Shown here piece after piece: positions 49,426-62,700 of a stretch of 64,000 nucleotides of DNA. The notes under the pieces are model-generated. The model was not told the origin of the DNA and did no database searches. It saw only the letters and a list, made by a program, of their open reading frames with translations. The position numbers were made by a program, and so were the translations under genes. Location: the NCBI RefSeq assembly GCF_029227915.1, contig NC_079884.1:6880001-6944000 (forward strand), read 5' to 3'. The DNA comes from Hydractinia symbiolongicarpus (lineage: Eukaryota; Cnidaria; Hydrozoa; Anthoathecata; Hydractiniidae). How positions within the stretch are numbered: the stretch's first letter is position 1; each line of letters opens with the position of its first letter.

Positions 49426-51650
49426 TAATCGCTGAGTTCCAGCAATCATGTCAAATTAAGAAGAATGTTATTTCTTGGAATCCAATTGTCTTATTTATCT
49501 CATTTAGAAGGTCAAAGTCCAAAGTCAGTTCAATTAAGTCCCACAGTCAATCGTTTCACTGTTAAAAGCGATGAAAATTTGTAATGTCAGAAAAATATCG
49601 CTAAATATATGTTGGTACGAATATGTTACGCAACTGTTGTAACTCACAAGGATTGATGCCATTAGAAAATCAATGAAATGTAGTTTTTGAAACTGTCTCC
49701 ACTTCTTCAGCGCGCACTAACGGCTAGGTTGGTTCCACAGTAAAAATGACTCATTTATCTAAATTTTTAATTAAAGCGCTACCACAGCGCTAAGTGTAAT
49801 CGCTGATTTCCAGCGATCATTTCAAATTAAAAAGAATGTTATTTCTTGAAGTCCAATTGTCTCATTTATTACATTTATAAGGTCAAAGTCCAAAGTCAGT
49901 CCAATTAAGTCCCACAGTCAATCGTTTCAATGTTAAAAGCGATGAAACCTCGTAATGTCAGAAACATATCGCTGAATACATGTTGGTACAAACATGTGAC
50001 GCAGCCGTTGTAACTCACAAGGACTGTTGCAATTAGAAAGTCAATGAAATGTAGTTTTTGAAATTGTCTTCACTTCTTCAGCACGCACTAACGGCTAGCA
50101 TTGGTTCCACAGTAAAAATGGCTTATTTTCTAAATTTTTAAATAAAGTGCTACCACAGCACCCAGTGTAATCGCTGAGTTCCAGCAATCATGTCAAATTA
50201 AGAAGAATGTTATCTCTTGGAGTCCAATTGTCTTATTTATCACATCTAGAAGGTCAAAGTCCAAAGTCAGTTCAATTAAGTCCCACAGTCAATCGTTTCA
50301 CTGTTAAAAGCGATGAAAACTTGTAATGTCAGAAAAATATCGCTAAATATATGTTGGTACGAATATGTTACGCAACCGTTGTAACTCACAAGGATTGGTG
50401 CCATTAGAAAATCAATGAAATGTAGTTATTGAAACTGTCTCTATTTCTTTAGCGCGCCCTAACGGCCAGGATTGGTTTCACAGTAAAAATGACTTATTTA
50501 TTTAAATTTTTAAATAAAGCGCTACCACAGCGCCCAGTGTAATCGCTGAGTTCCAGCAATCATGTCAAATTAAGAAGAATGTTATTTCTTGGAGTCCAAT
50601 TGTCCTATTTATCACATTTAGAAGGTCAAAGTCCAAAGTCAGTTCAATTAAGTCCCACAGTCAATCGTTTCACTGTTAAAAGCGATGAAAACTTGTAATG
50701 TCAGAAAAATATCGCTGAATACATGTTGGTACGAACATGTGACGCAGCCGTTGTAACTCACAAGGACTGATGCCATTAGAAAGTCAATGAAATGTAGTTT
50801 TTGAAACTGTCTCTATTTCTTCAGCGCGCGCTAACGGCAAGGATTGGTTTCACAGTAAAAATGACTTATTCATTTAAATTTTTAAATAAAGCGCTACCTC
50901 AGCGCCAAGTGTAATCGCTGAGTTCCAGCAATCATGTCAAATTAAGAAGAATGTTATTTCTTGGAGTCCAATTGCCTTATTTATCACATTTAGAAGGTCA
51001 AAGTCCAAAGTCAGTTCAATTAAGTCCCACAGTCAATCGTTTCACTGTTAAAAGCGATGAAAATTTGTAATGTCAGAAAAATATCGCTTAATATATGTTG
51101 GTACGAATATGTTACGCAACCGTTGTAACTCACAAGGATTGATGCCATTAGAAAATCAATGAAATGTAGTTTTTGAAACTGTCTCCACTTCTTCAGCACG
51201 CACTAACGGCTAGCATTGGTTCTACAGTAAAAATGCCTTATTTATCTAAATTTTTAAATAAAGTGCTACCACAGCGCTCAGTGTAATCGCTGAGTTCCAG
51301 CAATCATGTCAAATTAAGAAGAATGTTATCTCTTGGAGTCCAATTGTCTTATTTATCACATCTAGAAGGTCAAAGTCCAAAGTCAGTTCAATTAAGTCCA
51401 TCAGTCAATCGTTTCACTGTTATAAGCGATGAAAACTTGTAATGTCAGAAAAATATCGCTAAATATATGTTGGTACGAATATGTTACGCAACCGTTGTAA
51501 CTCACAAGGATTGATGCCATTAGAAAATCAATGAAATGTAGTTTTTGAAACTGTCTCCACTTCTTCAGCACGCACTAACGGCTAGCATTGGTTCTACAGT
51601 AAAAATGGCTTATTTATCTAAATTTCAAAATAAAGAACTATCACAGCGGT
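49426..51650 (+). repeat. Satellite array, transition zone
   Basis: Six monomers of the same families as to the left but with more private substitutions and chimeric combinations (for example a monomer near 50036 that starts as one type and continues with the TTGTCTTCACTTCTTCAGC type). No higher-order period is kept. No gene seen. Confidence 0.92.
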
Positions 51651-54600
51651 CAGTGTAATTTCTGAGTTCCAGCAATCATTTCAAATTAAGAAAAATGTTA
51701 TTTCTTGGAGTCCAATTAAGAAAAATGTTATTTCTAGGAGTCCAATTGTTTCATTTATCACATATATAAGGTCAAAGTCTAAAGTCAGTTGAATTAACTC
51801 CCACAGTAAATCATTTCATTGTTAGAAACGATGTAACCTATTAATGTCTCAAAAATATGGCTGAATACATGTTGGTATGAATATGTGACGCAACCGTTGG
51901 AACTCAAACGAACTGATACCGTTGTAAAATCAAATAAATACAGTTGTTGAAACTGTCTCTATTTCTTCAGCGCGCGCTAACGGCTAGGATTGATTCCAGA
52001 GTAAGAAATGACTTATTTACCTAAATTTCTAATTAAAGCACTATCACAGCGCCCAGTGTAATTTCTGAGTTCCATCAATCATTTCAAATTAAGGAAAATG
52101 TTATTTCTTGGAGTTCAATTAAGAAAAATGTTATTTCTTGGAGTCCAATTGTCTCATTTATCACATTTATAAGGTCAAAGTCCAAAGTCAGTTCAATTAA
52201 GTCCCACAGTCAATCGTTTCACTGTTAAAAGCGATGAAACCTCGTAGTATCAGAAAAATGTCGCTAAATACATGTTGGTACGAACATGTGACGCAACCGT
52301 TGTAACTCAAACGGATTGATAACGTTAGAAAATCAATGAAATATAGTTTTTTAAACTATCCCTATTTCTTCAGCGCGTGCTAAATGCTAGGATTGGCCCC
52401 ACAGTAAGAAGTGTATTATTTGTCTAAATTTCTAAATAAAGCGCTACCACAGCGCCCAGTGTAATCGCTGAGTTCCAGCAATTATGTCAAATTAAGAAGA
52501 ATGTTATTTCTTGGAATCCAATTGCCTCATTTATCACATTTATAAGGTAAAAAGTCCAAAGTCAGATTCATAAAGTCCCACAGTTAATCGTTTCACTGTT
52601 AAAAGCGACGCAATCGAGTAATGTCTGGAAAATATCGCTAAGTACATGCTGGTACGAATATGTGACGCAACCGTTGTAACTCACAACGACTGATGCCATT
52701 AGAAAATCAATGAAATGTAATTTTTGAAACTGTCTCTATTTCTTCAGCGCGCTAACGGCTAGGATTGGTTCAACAGTAAGAATAACTTATTTTTATAAAG
52801 TTTTAAATAAATCGCTACCACAGCGCCCAGTGTAATCGCTGAGTTCAAGCAATCATGTCAAATTAAGAGGAATGTTATTTCTTGGAGTCCAATTGTCTCA
52901 TTTATCACATTTATAAGGTCAAAGTCCAAAGTCAGTTCAGTTACGTCCCACAGTCAATCGTTTCACTGTTAAAAGCGATGATACCTCGTAATGGCAGAAA
53001 AATATCGCTAAACACATGTTGGTACGAATATGTGGCGCAACCGTTGTAACTCACACGGAAATTATACCGTTAGAAAGTCAATGAAATGTAGTTCTTGAAA
53101 CTGTCTCTATCTTTTCAGCGCGCGCTAACGGTTAGGATTGGTTCCACTGTAAAAATGGCTTATTTATCTAAATTTCTTGAATAAAGCGCTACCACAGCGC
53201 CCAGTGTAATCGCTGAGTTCCTGCAATCATGTCAAATTAAGAAGAGTGTTACTTTTGGGAATTCAATTGTGATATTTATCACATTTATAAGGTCGAAGTC
53301 CAAAATCAGTTAAATAAAGTCCCACAGTCAATCGTTTCACTGTCAAAAGCGATGCAACCTAGTAATATGAGAAAAATATCGCTAAATACATGTTGGTACG
53401 AATATGTGGCGCAACCGTTGTAACTCACACGAACTAATACCGTTAGAAACTCAATGAAATGTAGATTTTGAAACTGTTTCTATTTTTTCATGGCGCGCTA
53501 ACGGCTAGTATTGGTTTCACAGTAAAAATTACTTATTCATTTATATTTTTAAATAAAGCGCTACCACAGCGCCCAGTGTAATCGCTGAGTTCCAGCAATC
53601 ATGTCAAATTAGGAAGAATGTTATTTCTTGGAGTCCGATTGTCTCATTTATCACATTTATAAGGTCAAAGTCCAAAGTCAGTTCAATTAAGTCCCACAGC
53701 CAATCGTTTCACTCATAAAAGCGATGCAACCTATTAATGTCTCAAAAATATGGCTGAATACATGTTGGTACGAATATGTGACGGAACTGTTGGAACTCAA
53801 ACGAACTGATACCGTTATAAAGTCAAGGAAATGTAATTGTTCAGACTGTCTCTATTTCTTCAGCGCGTGCTAACGGCTAGGACTGGTCCCACGGTAAAGA
53901 ATGACTTACTTATCTAAATTACTAAATAAAGCACTATCGCAGAGGTCAGTGTAATTTCTGAGATCCAGCAATCATGCCAAATTACAAAGAATGTTATTTC
54001 TTGGAGTCCATTTGTCTCATTTATCACATTTTTAAGGTCGAAGTCCGAAAATACTTCAATTAAGTCTCACAGTTAATCGTTTCACTGTTAAAAGCGATGC
54101 AACCTAGTAATGTCTGAAAAATATCGCTATGTACAAGTTGCTACCAATATGTGACACAACCGTTGTAATTCTCACAGACTGATACCGTTAGAAAGTAAAT
54201 GAAATATACCTTTTGAAACTGTCTCTAATTCTTCAGCGCGCGCTAACGGCTAGGATTGGTTCCACAGTAAAAATGACTAATTTATATAAATTTTTAAATA
54301 AAGCGCTACAACAGCGCCCTGTGTAATCCCTGAGTTCCAGCAATCATATCAAATTAAGAAGAATGCTATTTCTTGAAGTCCAATTGTCTCATTTATCGCA
54401 TTTATAAGGTCAATGTCCAAAATCAGTTCAATTAAGTCCAACAGTCAATCACTTTACTGTTAGAAGCGATGCAACCTATTAATGTCTCAAAAATATGGCT
54501 GAACACATGTTGGTACGAGTATGTGACGCAACTGCTTGAACTCAAACGCACTGATACGGTTATAATTTTAATGAAACATAGCTTATGAAACTGTCTCTAA

Positions 54601-55081
54601 TTCTTCAGCGCGTGGTAACGGCTAGGATTGGTTCCACAGTAAAATTGACTTATTTATATAAAGTTTTAAATAAAGCGCTGCCACAGCACCCAGTGTAATC
54701 GCTGAGTTCCAGCAATCATTTTAATTAAGAAGAATGTTATTTCTTGAAGTCCAATTGTCTCAATTATCACATTTATAAGGTCAATGTCCAAAATCAGTTC
54801 AATTAAGTCCAACAGTCAATCACTTTACTGTTAGAAGCGATGCAACCTATTAATGTCTCAAAAATATGGCTGAACACATGTTGGTACGAGTATGTGACGC
54901 AACTGCTTGAACTCAAACGAACTGATACGGTTATAATTTCAATGAAACATAGCTTATGAAACTGTCTTTAATTCTTCATCGCGCGCTTACGGCTAGGATT
55001 GGTTCCACAGTAAGAAATGGCTTATTTATCTAAATTTCTAAATAAAGCACTATCACAGCGGTCAGTGTAATTTCTGAGTTC
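51651..55081 (+). repeat. Satellite array, diverged monomers
   Basis: Nine monomers with many substitutions relative to the centre (GCACTATCACAGCGGTCAG starts, CTATTAATGTCTC, GGTTATAA). Some carry a 30-bp internal duplication around TTAAGAAAAATGTTATTTC (51675-51740). Blocks here, such as TTCAGTTACGTCCC near 52936 and the CTTTTGGGAATTC monomer near 53250, reappear at 61-62 kb. Confidence 0.92.
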
Positions 55082-58000
55082 CAGCAATCATTTCAAATTA
55101 AGAAAAATGTTATTTCTTGGAGTCCAATTAAGAAAAATGTTATTTCTTGGAGTCGAATTGTTTCATTTATCACATATATAAGGTCAAAGTCTAAAGTCAG
55201 TTGAATTAACTCCCACAGTAAATCATTTCACTGTTAAAAACGATGTAACCTATTAATGTCTCAAAAATATGGCTGAATACATGTTGGTATGAATATGTGA
55301 CGCAACCGTTGGAACTCAAACGAACTGATACCGTTGTAAAATCAAATAAATACAGTTGTTGAAACTGTCTCTATTTCTTCAGCGCGCGCTAACGGCTAGG
55401 ATTGATTCCAGAGTAAGAAATGACTTATTTACCTAAATTTCTAATTAAAGCACTATCACAGCGCCCAGTGTAATTTCTGAGTTCCATCAATCATTTCAAA
55501 TTAAGGAAAATGTTATTTCTTGGAGTTCAATTAAGAAAAATGTTATTTCTTGGAGTCCAATTGTCTCATTTATCACATTTATAAGGTAAAAAGTCCAAAG
55601 TCAGATTCATAAAGTCCCACAGTTAATCGTTTCACTGTTAAAAGCGACGCAATCGAGTAATGTCTGGAAAATATCGCTAAGTACATGCTGGTACGAATAT
55701 GTGACGCAACCGTTGTAACTCACAAGGACTGATGCCATTAGAAAATCAATGAAATGTAATTTTTGAAACTGTCTCTATTTCTTCAGCGCGCTAACGGCTA
55801 GGATTGGTTCCACAGTAAGAATAACTTATTTTTATAGAGTTTTAAATAAAGCGCTACCACAGCGCCCAGTGTAATCGCTGAGTTCAAGCAATCATGTCAA
55901 ATTAAGAGGAATGTTATTTCTTGAAGTCCAATTGTTTCATTTATCACATATATAAGGTCAAAGTCTAAAGTCAGTTGAATTAACTCCCACAGTAAATCAT
56001 TTCACTGTTAAAAACGACGTAACCTATTAATGTCTCAAAAATATGGCTGAATACATGTTGGTATGAATATGTGACGCAACCGTTGGAACTCAAACGAACT
56101 GATACCGTTGTAAAATCAAATAAATACAGTTGTTGAAACTGTCTCTATTTCTTCAGCGCGCGCTTACGGCTAGGATTGGTTCCACAGTAAGAAATGGCTT
56201 ATTTATCTAAATTTCTAAATAAAGCACTATCACAGCGGTCAGTGTAATTTCTGAGTTCCAGCAATCATTTCAAATTAAGAAAAATGTTATTTCTTGGAGT
56301 CCAATTAAGAAAAATGTTATTTCTTGGAGTCGAATTGTTTCATTTATCACATATATAAGGTCAAAGTCTAAAGTCAGTTGAATTAACTCCCACAGTAAAT
56401 CATTTCATTGTTAAAAACGATGTAACCTATTAATGTCTCAAAAATATGGCTGAATACATGTTGGTATGAATATGTGACGCAACCGTTGGAACTCAAACGA
56501 ACTGATACCGTTGTAAAATCAAATAAATACAGTTGTTGAAACTGTCTCTATTTCTTCAGCGCGCGCTAACGGCTAGGATTGATTCCAGAGTAAGAAATGA
56601 CTTATTTACCTAAATTTCTAATTAAAGCACTATCACAGCGCCCAGTGTAATTTCTGAGTTCCATCAATCATTTCAAATTAAGGAAAATGTTATTTCTTGG
56701 AGTTCAATTAAGAAAAATGTTATTTCTTGGAGTCCAATTGTCTCATTTATCACATTTATAAGGTAAAAAGTCCAAAGTCAGATTCATAAAGTCCCACAGT
56801 TAATCGTTTCACTGTTAAAAGCGACGCAATCGAGTAATGTCTGGAAAATATCGCTAAGTACATGCTGGTACGAATATGTGACGCAACCGTTGTAACTCAC
56901 AAGGACTGATGCCATTAGAAAATCAATGAAATGTAATTTTTGAAACTGTCTCTATTTCTTCAGCGCGCTAACGGCTAGGATTGGTTCCACAGTAAGAATA
57001 ACTTATTTTTATAGAGTTTTAAATAAAGCGCTACCACAGCGCCCAGTGTAATCGCTGAGTTCAAGCAATCATGTCAAATTAAGAGGAATGTTATTTCTTG
57101 AAGTCCAATTGTTTCATTTATCACATATATAAGGTCAAAGTCTAAAGTCAGTTGAATTAACTCCCACAGTAAATCATTTCACTGTTAAAAACGACGTAAC
57201 CTATTAATGTCTCAAAAATATGGCTGAATACATGTTGGTATGAATATGTGACGCAACCGTTGGAACTCAAACGAACTGATACCGTTGTAAAATCAAATAA
57301 ATACAGTTGTTGAAACTGTCTCTATTTCTTCAGCGCGCGCTTACGGCTAGGATTGGTTCCACAGTAAAAAATGGCTTATTTATCTAAATTTCTAAATAAA
57401 GCACTATCACAGCGGTCAGTGTAATTTCTGAGTTCCAGCAATCATTCCAAATTAAGAAAAATGTTATTTCTTGGAGTCCAATTAAGAAAAATGTTATTTC
57501 TTGGAGTCCAATTGTTTCATTTATCACATATATAAGGTCAAAGTCTAAAGTCAGTTGAATTAACTCCCACAGTAAATCATTTCATTGTTAAAAACGATGT
57601 AACCTATTAATGTCTCAAAAATATGGCTGAATACATGTTGGTATGAATATGTGACGCAACCGTTGGAACTCAAACGAACTGATACCGTTGTAAAATCAAA
57701 TAAATACAGTTGTTGAAGCTGTCTCTATTTCTTCAGCGCGCGCTAACGGCTAGGATTGATTCCAGAGTAAGAAATGACTTATTTACCTAAATTTCTAATT
57801 AAAGCACTATCACAGCGCCCAGTGTAATTTCTGAGTTCCATCAATCATTTCAAATTAAGGAAAATGTTATTTCTTGGAGTTCAATTAAGAAAAATGTTAT
57901 TTCTTGGAGTCCAATTGTCTCATTTATCACGATTATAAGGTAAAAAGTCCAAAGTCAGATTCATAAAGTCCCACAGTTAATCGTTTCACTGTCAAAAGCG

Positions 58001-59790
58001 ACGCAATCGAGTAATGTCTGGAAAATATCGCTAAGTACATGCTGGTACGAATATGTGACGCAACCGTTGTAACTCACAAGGACTGATGCCATTAGAAAAT
58101 CAATGAAATGTAATTTTTGAAACTGTCTCTATTTCTTCAGCGCGCTAACGGTTAGGATTGGTTCCACAGTAAGAATAACTTATTTTTATAAAGTTTTAAA
58201 TAAAGCGCTACCGCAGCGCCCAGTGTAATCGCTGAGTTCAAGCAATCATGTCAAATTAAAAGGAATGTTATTTCTTGGAGTCGAATTGTTTCATTTATCA
58301 CATATATAAGGTCAAAGTCTAAAGTCAGTTGAATTAACTCCCACAGTAAATCATTTCACTGTTAAAAACGACGTAACCTATTAATGTCTCAAAAATATGG
58401 CTGAATACATGTTGGTATGAATATGTGACGCAACCGTTGGAACTCAAACGAACTGATACCGTTGTAAAATCAAATAAATACAGTTGTTATAACTGTCTCT
58501 ATTTCTTCAGCGCGCGCTTACGGCTAGGATTGGTTCCACAGTAAAAAATGGCTTATTTATCTAAATTTCTAAATAAAGCACTATCACAGCGGTCAGTGTA
58601 ATTTCTGAGTTCCAGCAATCATTTCAAATTAAGAAAAATGTTATTTCTTGGAGTCCAATTAAGAAAAATGTTATTTCTTGGAGTCCAATTGTTTCATTTA
58701 TCACATATATAAGGTCAAAGTCTAAAGTCAGTTGAATTAACTCCCACAGTAAATCATTTCATTGTTAAAAACGATGTAACCTATTAATGTCTCAAAAATA
58801 TGGCTGAATACATGTTGGTATGAATATGTGACGCAACCGTTGGAACTCAAACGAACTGATACCGTTGTAAAATCAAATAAATACAGTTGTTGAAGCTGTC
58901 TCTATTTCTTCAGCGCGCGCTAACGGCTAGGATTGATTCCAGAGTAAGAAATGACTTATTTACCTAAATTTCTAATTAAAGCACTATCACAGCGCCCAGT
59001 GTAATTTCTGAGTTCCATCAATCATTTCAAATTAAGGAAAATGTTATTTCTTGGAGTTCAATTAAGAAAAATGTTATTTCTTGGAGTCCAATTGTCTCAT
59101 TTATCACATTTATAAGGTAAAAAGTCCAAAGTCAGATTCATAAAGTCCCACAGTTAATCGTTTCACTGTCAAAAGCGACGCAATCGAGTAATGTCTGGAA
59201 AATATCGCTAAGTACATGCTGGTACGAATATGTGACGCAACCGTTGTAACTCACAAGGACTGATGCCATTAGAAAATCAATGAAATGTAATTTTTGAAAC
59301 TGTCTCTATTTCTTCAGCGCGCTAACGGTTAGGATTGGTTCCACAGTAAGAATAACTTATTTTTATAAAGTTTTAAATAAAGCGCTACCGCAGCGCCCAG
59401 TGTAATCGCTGAGTTCAAGCAATCATGTCAAATTAAAAGGAATGTTATTTCTTGGAGTCGAATTGTTTCATTTATCACATATATAAGGTCAAAGTCTAAA
59501 GTCAGTTGAATTAACTCCCACAGTAAATCATTTCACTGTTAAACACGATGTAACCTATTAATGTCTCAAAAATATGGCTGAATACATGTTGGTATGAATA
59601 TGTGACGCAACCGTTGGAACTCAAACGAACTGATACCGTTGTAAAATCAAATAAATACAGTTGTTGAAACTGTCTCTATTTCTTCAGCGCGCGCTAACGG
59701 CTAGGATTGATTCCAGAGTAAGAAATGACTTATTTACCTAAATTTCTAATTAAAGCACTATCACAGCGCCCAGTGTAATTTCTGAGTTCC
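55082..59790 (+). repeat. Second higher-order repeat, 1177 bp
   Basis: A three-monomer unit repeated four times, the last incomplete. The marker GCAATCATT in its first monomer lies at 55084, 56261, 57438 and 58615, each 1177 bp apart. The length is 3 x 372 plus two 30-bp internal duplications: monomers 1 and 2 carry ATTAAGAAAAATGTTATTTC twice in a row, monomer 3 does not. The last unit ends in a chimeric monomer (59411-59780). No gene seen. Confidence 0.92.
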
Positions 59791-62700
59791 ATCAATCATT
59801 TCAAATTAAGGAAAATGTTATTTCTTGGAGTTCAATTAAGAAAAATGTTATTTCTTGGAGTCCAATTGTCTCATTTATCACATTTATAAGGTAAAACGTC
59901 CAAAGTCAGATTCATAAAGTCCCACAGTTAATCGTTTCACTGTTAAAAGCGATGCAACCTATTAATGTCTCAAAAATATGGCTGAACACATGTTGGTACG
60001 AGTATGTGACGCAACTGCTTGAACTCAAACGCACTGATACGGTTATAATCTCAATGAAACATAGCTTATGAAACTGTCTCTAATTCTTCAGCGCGTGGTA
60101 ACGGCTAGGATTGGTTCCACAGTAAAAATGACTTATTTATATAACGTTTTAAATAAAGCGCTGCCACAGCACCAAGTGTAATCGCTGAGTTCCAGCAATC
60201 ATTTTAATTAAGAAAAATGTTATCACTTTGAGTCCAATTGTCTTATTTATCACATTTATAAGGTCAAAGTCTAAAATCAGATCAATTAGGTCCCACAGTA
60301 AATCATTCACTGTTAAAAGCGATGCAACCTATTAATGTCTTCAAAATATGGCTGAGTACTTGTTGGTACGAATATGTGACGCAACCGTTGCAACTCAAAC
60401 GAACTGATATCGTTGTAAAATGAAATAAATACAGTTGTTGAAACTGTCTCTATTTCTTCAGCGCGCGCTAACGGCTAGGATTGATTCCAGAGTAAGAAAT
60501 GACTTATTTACCTAAATTTCTAATTAAAGCACTATCACAGCGCCCAGTGTAATTTCTGAGATCCATCAATCATTTCAAATTAAGGAAAATGTTATTTCTT
60601 GGAGTTCAATTAAGAAAAATGTTATTTCTTGGAGTCCAATTGTCTCATTTATCACATTTATAAGGTAAAAAGTCCAAAGTCAGATTCATTAAGTCCCACA
60701 GTTAATCGTTTCACTGTTAAAAGCGACGCAATCGAGTAATGTCTGGAAAATATCGCTAAGTACATGCTGGTACGAATATGTGACGCAACCGTTGAAACTC
60801 ACAAGGACTGATGCCATTAGAAAATCAATGAAATGTAATTTTTGAAACTGTCTCTATTTCTTCAGCGCGCTAACGGCTAGGATTGGTTCCACAGTAAGAA
60901 TAACTTATTTTTATAAAGTTTTAAATAAAGCGCTACCACAGCGCCCAGTGTAATCGCTGAGTTCAAGCAATCATGTCAAATTAAGAGGAATGTTATTTCT
61001 TGGAGTCCAATTGTCTCATTTATCACATTTATAAGGTCAAAGTCCAAAGTCAGTTCAGTTACGTCCCACAGTCAATCGTTTCACTGTTAAAAGCGATGAT
61101 ACCTCGTAATGGCAGAAAAATATCGCTAAACACATGTTGGTACGAATATGTGGCGCAACCGTTGTAACTCACACGGAAATTATACCGTTAGAAAGTCAAT
61201 GAAATGTAGTTCTTGAAACTGTCTCTATCTTTTCAGCGCGCGCTAACGGTTAGGATTGGTTCCACAGTAAAAATGGCTTATTTATCTAAATTTCTTGAAT
61301 AAAGCGCTACCACAGCGCCCAGTGTAATCGCTGAGTTCAAGCAATCATGTCAAATTAAGAGGAATGTTATTTCTTGGAGTCCAATTGTCTCATTTATCAC
61401 ATTTATAAGGTCAAAGTCCAAAGTCAGTTCAGTTACGTCCCACAGTCAATCGTTTCACTGCTCAAAGCGATGATACCTCGTAATGGCAGAAAAATATCGC
61501 TAAACACATGTTGGTACGAATATGTGGCGCAACCGTTGTAACTCACACGGAAATTATACCGTTAGAAAGTCAATGAAATGTAGTTCTTGAAACTGTCTCT
61601 ATCTTTTCAGCGCGCGCTAACGGTTAGGATTGGTTCCACAGTAAAAATGGCTTATTTATCTAAATTTCTTGAATAAAGCGCTACCACAGCGCCCAGTGTA
61701 ATCGCTGAGTTCCTGCAATCATGTCAAATTAAGAAGAGTGTTACTTTTGGGAATTCAATTGTGATATTTATCACATTTATAAGGTCGAAGTCCAAAATCA
61801 GTTAAATAAAGTCCCACAGTCAATCGTTTCACTGTCAAAAGCGATGCAACCTAGTAATATGAGAAAAATATCGCTAAATACATGTTGGTACGAATATGTG
61901 GCGCAACCGTTGTAACTCACACAAACTGATACCGTTAGAAACTCAATGAAATGTAGATTTTAAAACTGTTTCTATTTTTTCATGGTGCGCTAACGGCTAG
62001 GATTGGTTCTACATGACTTTTTTATTTAAAGTTTTCAATAAAGCGCTAACACGGCGCCCAGTGTATTTGCTGAGTTCCTGCAATCACGTCAAATTAAGAA
62101 GAATGTTATTTCTTGGAGTCCAATTGTCCCATTTATCACATTTATAAGGTCAAAGTCCAAAGTCAGTTCAATTAAGTCCCACAGTCAATCGTTTCACTGT
62201 TAAAAGCGATGAAACCCCGTAATATCAGAAAAATGTCGCTAAATACATGTTGGTACCAATATGTGACGCAACCGTTGTAACTCAAACGGATTGATACCGT
62301 TAGAAAATCAAGGAAATGTAGTTTTTTAAACTATCCCTATTTCTTCAGCGCGTGCTAAATGCTAGGATTGGATCCTCAGTAAAAAAGGAATTATTTATCT
62401 CAATTATTAAATAAAGCGCTGCCACTGCACCCAGTATAATTTTTGAGTTCCAGGAATCATGTCAAAGTAAGAAAAATGTTATTTCTGAGAAACCAATTGT
62501 GTTATTTATCACATTTATAAGGTTAAAGTCCAAAATCAGTTAAATTAAGTCCCACAGTCAATCGTTTCACTGTTAAAAGCGATGATACCTCGTAATGGCA
62601 GAAAAATATCGCTAAACACATGTTGGTACGAATATGTGGCGCAACCGTTGTAACTCACACGGAAATTATACTGTTAGAAAGTCAATGAAATGTAGTTCTT

